A stretch of 12,029 nucleotides of DNA from Rhodopirellula sp. (GTDB taxonomy: Bacteria > Planctomycetota > Planctomycetia > Pirellulales > Pirellulaceae). The position numbers and the translations under genes were made by a program. The stretch is taken from the NCBI GenBank assembly GCA_003513555.1, contig DOPG01000112.1, forward strand, positions 1 to 12,029, given 5' to 3'. Below the pieces are notes generated by a model that did not search any database, was not told the DNA's origin, and worked only from the letters and a program-made list of their open reading frames with translations. Position 1 is the stretch's first letter, and each line of letters starts with the position of its first letter. Shown in pieces: positions 7,399 through 12,029 of the stretch.

Positions 7399-8191
7399 AA
7401 ACGTTTAGTTGCAAGTCCATTCCGAGTTGTAACTCCTGCCGGCATAGCGGTCGTTGTGAGGCGAACTGTGTGTGGATTTGGTAGCGAAATCCTGCCTCAG
7501 TCAGGACGCCTGTTAAGTCGTTGAATCGCTGGGGTTGGTCAGCATGGGAATGATACTCGACAAATAGGTTGGACACTGTTGACAGTTCGTTACCACAATG
7601 CATCAGTACATCAACTTCTGCTCCTTCAATGTCCATTTTTAAAAAATCGATTGGCTCGTTCAGAAAGCTGCGCAGATCAATGGCGTTAACGGAAAAAGAA
7701 TCACCTGTGGCCGATCCAGACGATGTCAGGTGCCCTGCATCTGCTCCTTCCGGTTGAAAGCTCAATGTGGTGGCTTCTATCCATGCTGCTTTCTGTATTA
7801 ACTCGACATCGGTCAAGCCAAGTGCATCAAGGTTGTGCTGAGCTATTCGGAAGATCGTTGGGTCGGGTTCGAATCCCGTAAGCTTGCAATTTGGAAACCG
7901 GTGTTTGAAGAATAGAAGGCTCAATCCAACATTCGATCCAATATCAAGGATACGAGGGCTTTCGGTGTTTGCTTTGAATTCATAGATGTGGTCGCGAAAA
8001 ATTTCGCGAAAACTGTAAAAGAACGACTTGCCATCAACTCCTCTTACTTCTGGTCCGAAAATTTTCGTCGAGAAAGGCTCGTGTCTTGGCCGTTTCTTTA
8101 GCCGGCGCAGTTCGCGTTTGAGCAGCAATCTACCGATCAAGCCCTGCTCGGTTGGATTACGCACAGAAAGATCTGGGTTGTTATTGGGCAT
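7385..8191 (-). CDS. FkbM-family SAM-dependent methyltransferase
   Basis: Predicted S-adenosylmethionine-dependent O-methyltransferase of the FkbM type, a family that methylates hydroxyls on glycans, lipids or secondary metabolites; the acceptor here is unknown. The 268-residue protein has no signal peptide, so it acts in the cytoplasm. The first 50 residues are basic (rich in Arg and Lys at 21-37). The SAM-binding motif I is ILDIGSNVGL at 81-90, the acidic post-I motif is FEPDP at 107-111, and the FkbM signature DFLKMDIEGAE is at 182-192, followed by VEYHSH (211-216). All expected blocks are present and the length is normal. The ATG at 8191 has no obvious ribosome site, but no better in-frame start lies nearby. 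It is the only complete non-exported gene here and is flanked by a convergent HEAT gene and a 363-base gap, so it appears monocistronic. Confidence 0.9.
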   Translation of the reverse strand: MPNNNPDLSVRNPTEQGLIGRLLLKRELRRLKKRPRHEPFSTKIFGPEVRGVDGKSFFYSFREIFRDHIYEFKANTESPRILDIGSNVGLSLLFFKHRFPNCKLTGFEPDPTIFRIAQHNLDALGLTDVELIQKAAWIEATTLSFQPEGADAGHLTSSGSATGDSFSVNAIDLRSFLNEPIDFLKMDIEGAEVDVLMHCGNELSTVSNLFVEYHSHADQPQRFNDLTGVLTEAGFRYQIHTQFASQRPLCRQELQLGMDLQLNVFAYR

Positions 8192-8554
8192 GTTTGCAAT
8201 TCGGCAACTTGGAAAAGACGTGCATCAATTGTTGCTGCAAGACAAAGCTCGTAAGGCTGACGCGGTCTAGAACGATTAGGGTCCGTAGTGGACTGTGTTC
8301 TTTCGAAGTACAAGTTCAGTGGTTCTTATCATATTTCAGGAGCTCAAGCCACTGTAGTTTCAACCAGGTGGTTTTCGTGTTCGTTAATCACGCGACTTTA
8401 AACAGAGAGCGAGATTGATTTTTCAGGGCATTTGTCTGGCAGCGATTTGAAAAGAACGGTGCACTTCAGGTAATGTGTTGGTCGTGGCGATGGGCCTTCG
8501 ACAGTATTCATTCGGATGATACGTCTGAATTGGATCGCGTTAAATTTGAAACAA
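8192..8554. other. 363-base gap between methyltransferase and sulfatase genes
   Basis: This stretch lies upstream of the methyltransferase start and downstream of the sulfatase stop, both on the minus strand. The open frames entering it from the left are shadows of the methyltransferase and carry no motifs. It should hold the methyltransferase promoter, but I cannot point to a convincing one. Apart from a hairpin at 8510-8530 I see nothing in it. Confidence 0.5.
8510..8530 (-). terminator. Hairpin after the sulfatase gene; weak terminator candidate
   Basis: ATTCGGA (8510-8516) pairs with TCTGAAT (8524-8530), seven pairs including one G-T, around a seven-base loop. It lies 24 bases beyond the sulfatase stop on the minus strand. 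No T-run follows, so it is only a weak candidate for a 3' end signal. Confidence 0.3.
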
Positions 8555-10075
8555 TCAGGGATCCTGTTTCTTGTTCTTGTTAAGCTTGGTCCTTGGATTC
8601 TTTCTAGCTTTCACCTTCGGAGGCCCATAGGTATCGATCAATATCTGATCGACTGCGTTGCGGTCGCTTCGGTTGATGAACGCGTTCAGCATGGGGTCAT
8701 CCGTTTTTTTCATTTGCTTCATCAATTGTTCCTGCATTGATGCGATCGTACTTGCATGCTTGGCTTCATCAATTAGGTTGTTCAGGCAGTCCGGATCGTT
8801 CAAGAGATCATAGAATTCTTCTGGAACGCGATAACGAAACAGTTTGATTCGGTCAGCGATCGCTTGGTTGGATTCGGCGGCGGCTTGCATGGCTGCCATC
8901 GTTTTTCCTTCATTATTGTTCCGGTACCAGTGCTTCTGATCGCTGAATGGATTGTAGATATATCCGTACCTGCCATTCTGTATGGCCCGCATTGGTACCG
9001 AATCGCCTCCTGCTTTGGAATCGATTTGTGTATAGACCACGTCTCGATCCGATTGTTTTTCTCCCTTAAGCAATGGTAGGAATGATTGGCCGTCTAGTCC
9101 GTTCGGACCTTGGACGCCGGATGCTGCCAGAAACGTGGGAAAAAAGTCAACCACTGACACAAAGTCAGTGTCGTTGTTTGTATTGGGGGTGATGACCTTG
9201 GGCCAGCGTACTAGGCAGGGCGTTCGTGAACTGTGGAACCATGCATTGCATTTAGCGAACGGTACGGCGATTCCATTGTCCGAGATGAAAATCACCAACG
9301 TGTTCTCTGCCATCCCCGATTCATTTAAGGCTTGCATCACTTTTCCGAATGTGTCGTCAAGTCGACGAGTGGAATTCAAATAATGTGCAAGCTCTTCTCG
9401 AACTCCGGGAAGGTCTGGTAGGAAGCCGGGGACAGTCACGTCTGATGGCTTGTAAGTGCGAGAAGGCATTGCTGCCCCCTTGGTCAATTTTTCGGGGTTG
9501 CAGTATGGTCGATGAGGATCATGGGAATTGACCATGAAATAAAAAGGCTTGCGTTCCTTCTTGCTAAGGGCAAGAAACGTTTTGCTGCGTTGGTAGTAGA
9601 TTTCAGGATTTCTGCCATTCCCCAGGTCTCGCTGGTCAAAGGCGTAGTCCCAGTTCATTGATTTTTTTGGTGAAGAATGACCTACTTTGCCAAGAATGCC
9701 TGCGAGATAACCACCTGCCTGCAGAGTGTTCACAAGGTCAGGTACGTCTTCACGGGCAGGCATGAACCCCATCGCACCGGAACGATGGCTGTAGCGACCT
9801 GTTGCAATCACTGCACGGCACGGGGCACAGATTGCGACGTTCACATGTGCACGATTGAATTTTAAACCTTCAGCAGCAAACGCGTTGAGGTTTGGAGTCA
9901 AGTCAGTGGGCATGCCACCATACGCACCAAGAGATTCGGCGTGTAAATCATCTGCCGTGAATAACAGAATGTTTGTCTTTTCTGCAGCAGGTGCGGGTGC
10001 AAGTCCTGTCAGCAACAAGCCAAGACAGAGTCCTCCCAACGTGATTGGGTTTAAGGAAAAAGAAGGACGATTCAT
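8555..10075 (-). CDS. Type I (formylglycine) sulfatase, exported
   Basis: Predicted sulfatase hydrolysing sulfate esters, probably on polysaccharides or other sulfated organics, in the periplasm or outside the cell. I use the ATG at 10075 (506 aa), which gives a compact signal peptide ending at APAPAA (about residues 26-31); an ATG at 10084 is equally possible and the TTG at 10129 unlikely. Motifs in order: TADD with metal-binding Asp42-Asp43; the formylglycine site CAPCR at 83-87 followed by TGR at 92-94 and HRSG from 97; GKVGH at 129-133; HDPHRPY at 185-191; ISDNG at 264-268 with the metal-binding Asp and Asn; and FAKCN with Lys275. The active site looks complete. Cys83 would be converted to formylglycine by a maturation enzyme not in this window. 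The second Cys in CAPCR replaces the more usual Ser or Thr. The last 20 residues are very basic. The gene is divergent from the ceramidase-like gene. Confidence 0.93.
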   Translation of the reverse strand: MNRPSFSLNPITLGGLCLGLLLTGLAPAPAAEKTNILLFTADDLHAESLGAYGGMPTDLTPNLNAFAAEGLKFNRAHVNVAICAPCRAVIATGRYSHRSGAMGFMPAREDVPDLVNTLQAGGYLAGILGKVGHSSPKKSMNWDYAFDQRDLGNGRNPEIYYQRSKTFLALSKKERKPFYFMVNSHDPHRPYCNPEKLTKGAAMPSRTYKPSDVTVPGFLPDLPGVREELAHYLNSTRRLDDTFGKVMQALNESGMAENTLVIFISDNGIAVPFAKCNAWFHSSRTPCLVRWPKVITPNTNNDTDFVSVVDFFPTFLAASGVQGPNGLDGQSFLPLLKGEKQSDRDVVYTQIDSKAGGDSVPMRAIQNGRYGYIYNPFSDQKHWYRNNNEGKTMAAMQAAAESNQAIADRIKLFRYRVPEEFYDLLNDPDCLNNLIDEAKHASTIASMQEQLMKQMKKTDDPMLNAFINRSDRNAVDQILIDTYGPPKVKARKNPRTKLNKNKKQDP

Positions 10076-10505
10076 GAAAATCATTGGGAGGCCACTATGG
10101 AAGTCAGGGGGCAGTGAGAGTACCCCCAATCATAACCGCTGAGGACCTGTTTTGGCACGAAGATGTGTTTTGTTTTTCCAGGAGATTGCCATGCTCTTCA
10201 AGCAGGGCGGCAGGAGGGGGAAGTCAGCCACAATCTTCTAACGGACTTCTGTTCAAAATGCAGCATGGTGGTTCGTTGTGCGTTAGACTGCGGAACCGTT
10301 CGGAAATGCAACCGTTCGCTGGACTCACCTGATCATGCTACGGTGCTGAAACGCGGATGCCAGCTGGATGCCTTGTGCAAGCATGACTGATTCGAAGCAG
10401 GTTGCACGATCTCGGGTTGGGGATTGTGGATTCGAATTTTCATAGAGTGCCATTGATGTTGTATTTGGATCTTGTTGACAACCATAACTCTCGGTAAGTG
10501 TGCCC
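10076..10505. promoter_or_regulatory. Divergent intergenic region between sulfatase and ceramidase-like genes
   Basis: This 430-base region must contain the promoters of both flanking genes. I see no convincing complete promoter. A nine-base direct repeat AACCGTTCG occurs at 10294-10302 and 10310-10318, start-to-start distance 16, which could be a regulator site. TTGACA at 10475-10480 lies too close to the ATG at 10506 to be its -35 unless translation starts further downstream. Small open frames in the region lack motifs and ribosome sites. Confidence 0.4.
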
Positions 10506-12017
10506 ATGATTCGCCATACAAACTTCTATCGGAAGATCGCTCTCTGTATTGCATCGCTTTTGTTCTTGCCGGCCACGTGTCGCAGTCAAATGCTTGCAGG
10601 TACGGCCAAGGTTGATGTCACGGACTATCAGGCGGGGCCCGTACATGATCCGTTGTACGTGAAGGCATTGGTGCTGAAGCAGGGAGAGGTGCAGGTTGCC
10701 ATTGTGACGGTTGATGCGGTGGCAATCGGTGCGATTGGTCGTCTCAAGGATCACTATTTGTCCTCGGTTCGTGCAGCAGTTGACGAGAGTCTGGGGATTC
10801 CGCCTTCAAACGTTCTTGTCAACGCCAGCCACTGCCATGGAGTGGTTCGAGGTGATACTGATAAGCTGACGATCGAGGCGATCAAGGAAGCCGCGGGTAA
10901 TTTGGTGCCGGTCAGTATTGGGGTCGGCTTGGGGCATGAGGATCGTGTTGGTGAGAATCGACGCTTGCTGATGAAAGATGGACGTGAGATCGATGTTCGT
11001 CATGCTTATTCGATGCCGCCCGATGCGGAGGTTGCAGCGGTGGGACCGGTCGACCCACAGATTGGTGTGTTACGACTTGACCGGCTATCGGGGAAGCCTC
11101 TGGCTGTGATTTACAATTACGCCTGTCACCCAATTCAAGGTGTTCCTAGTGGTGCGAATACCGCAGATATCACGGGTCTCGCTTCAACGGTAATTGAAGA
11201 TAATCTTGGGGGTGAGGCGATGGCTTTCTTTTTGCAAGGTTGTGGTGGTGATATCAATCCAGTCTTTTATAAGCACGTCGATCAACCGCGAGATGCGGTC
11301 ACGCTTGGGAATCTTCTCGCCCTGAGCACATTAAAAGCCATTCGGGGTATTGAAACGAAAGCAGATACCCGACTTAAGTGGATCAATGAAAAACTTGAAC
11401 TTCCAAGAGCCGATCTGACGGAAAAAATAATTCAGCAGGAGCAGCAGCAATTGGAATTGGCCAAGAGTTTGCGCGGTACCACGTTAAGCATGAAGACTTT
11501 CCTGCCGCTTCTGGTCAAGTACCGTCTCTCTGATCAATATCCCGCCTATTATTCTCACCGTTATTTGCATGAAAAAAAGCTGGGACGCGAGGAATTGGCT
11601 GTTTTGGATGCGCGTAATCGTCGTGACATTGAGGCGTATATCGACAACATCGAGACGATGGAAAAATTGACACGCAGCAATACGAACCTGCGATTGTTAA
11701 GAATGCATCAACAACAAAATATGGAGGCGCCGAAAAGAACCGTTTCGGTCGAACTGATTGGATGCCGCATAGGCGATTTTGTGCTGACGAGTTTTCCCGG
11801 GGAATTGACTGTACAGATTGGATTGAACCTGAAAGATAAATCACCACACAAAAATACCTTTGTCGCTGGCTACACGAACGGTTACATCTACTACGCGCCT
11901 ACCACTAGGCAGTTGGCAAATGTAGGAGGAGCTCAGGAGGATAGTGATTGTATTCTTGCACCTCATTGGCAGGGTATTTATGAGCAAAAGGCACTGGAGA
12001 TATTACAGCAACTTTGA
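10506..12017 (+). CDS. Neutral/alkaline ceramidase-like exported protein
   Basis: Member of the neutral/alkaline non-lysosomal ceramidase superfamily, zinc-dependent amidases, but the substrate here may not be ceramide. The ATG at 10506 gives 503 aa with a signal peptide (hydrophobic about 10-22, cleavage near residue 26-28); a GTG at 10500 would add two residues. The mature protein opens with AGTAKVDVT, typical of the family. Expected zinc ligands are visible: SHCHG with His109 and His111, CHP with His208, FPGE with Glu433, and the Tyr-rich GYTNGYIYYAP at 455-465. The GDxSP block that carries the catalytic serine in characterised ceramidases reads GCGGDINP (245-252), with Asn for Ser. A Gln/Leu-rich helical insert lies at about 300-325. 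At 503 aa it is shorter than characterised enzymes (over 600 aa) and appears to lack their C-terminal immunoglobulin-like domain. It is divergent from the sulfatase. Confidence 0.85.
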   Translation: MIRHTNFYRKIALCIASLLFLPATCRSQMLAGTAKVDVTDYQAGPVHDPLYVKALVLKQGEVQVAIVTVDAVAIGAIGRLKDHYLSSVRAAVDESLGIPPSNVLVNASHCHGVVRGDTDKLTIEAIKEAAGNLVPVSIGVGLGHEDRVGENRRLLMKDGREIDVRHAYSMPPDAEVAAVGPVDPQIGVLRLDRLSGKPLAVIYNYACHPIQGVPSGANTADITGLASTVIEDNLGGEAMAFFLQGCGGDINPVFYKHVDQPRDAVTLGNLLALSTLKAIRGIETKADTRLKWINEKLELPRADLTEKIIQQEQQQLELAKSLRGTTLSMKTFLPLLVKYRLSDQYPAYYSHRYLHEKKLGREELAVLDARNRRDIEAYIDNIETMEKLTRSNTNLRLLRMHQQQNMEAPKRTVSVELIGCRIGDFVLTSFPGELTVQIGLNLKDKSPHKNTFVAGYTNGYIYYAPTTRQLANVGGAQEDSDCILAPHWQGIYEQKALEILQQL

Positions 12018-12029
12018 GAGCAAATTGCA

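Noticed and set aside
7864..7878. tRNA T-arm look-alike (CGGG-TTCGAAT-CCCG)
   Set aside because: It lies in the methyltransferase gene and encodes its FEPDP motif on the minus strand; no acceptor stem, anticodon arm or D-arm surrounds it.
10152..10168. Sigma-54-like promoter (perfect TTGGCACG -24 box)
   Set aside because: The invariant GC of the -12 box is TG here, and the site lies about 340 bases from the downstream start with no enhancer-binding gene nearby.
10163..10390. Cysteine-rich 75-codon plus-strand frame in the divergent intergenic region
   Set aside because: No ribosome site, no signal peptide and no regular cysteine spacing; it lies in a presumed promoter region.
10475..10480. 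TTGACA as the -35 box of the ceramidase-like gene
   Set aside because: It lies only 25 bases before the ATG with no -10 box at the right spacing; transcription would begin inside the coding region.

Overview
The window looks like chromosomal DNA of a planctomycete, probably a Pirellulaceae-like marine or freshwater lineage. This is inferred from gene content, not from any marker gene. Exported catabolic and envelope proteins sit side by side: a type I sulfatase, a PhoD-like metallophosphoesterase, a Tat-exported Gfo/Idh/MocA oxidoreductase, a secreted HEAT-repeat protein and a neutral-ceramidase-like hydrolase. Shine-Dalgarno sequences are mostly weak, and many genes are monocistronic or divergent, which also fits. 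I see no RNA genes, insertion sequences, integrases, phage genes or CRISPR array.

Layout. Bases 1-232 hold the start of a minus-strand gene that runs off the left edge; it encodes a disordered N-terminus followed by hexapeptide repeats. Bases 233-796 have no convincing gene but carry several hairpins, including a plus-strand terminator-like element at 552-586. A minus-strand secreted protein of unknown function (797-1642) is divergent from a PhoD-like phosphoesterase (1980-3566). Next come two co-oriented plus-strand genes, 86 bases apart: the oxidoreductase (3807-5114) and the HEAT-repeat protein (5201-7342). They converge on a minus-strand FkbM-type methyltransferase (7385-8191). After a 363-base gap is a minus-strand sulfatase (8555-10075), divergent from the ceramidase-like gene (10506-12017), which ends just inside the right edge.

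How the genes fit together. All the complete proteins except the methyltransferase carry an export signal, so most of the encoded activity lies outside the cytoplasm. The sulfatase and ceramidase-like pair share an upstream region and could act on related sulfated or amide-linked substrates; this is speculation from position. The oxidoreductase and HEAT protein may be co-transcribed. The FkbM methyltransferase is the type often tied to modification of glycans or lipids.

No clear new multi-gene system is visible. The points most worth a second look are the Ser-to-Asn change at the expected catalytic position of the ceramidase-like protein, the C-terminal domain of the HEAT protein, the duplicated module in the unknown secreted protein, the repeat-bearing partial gene at the left edge, and the orphan terminator-like hairpin.
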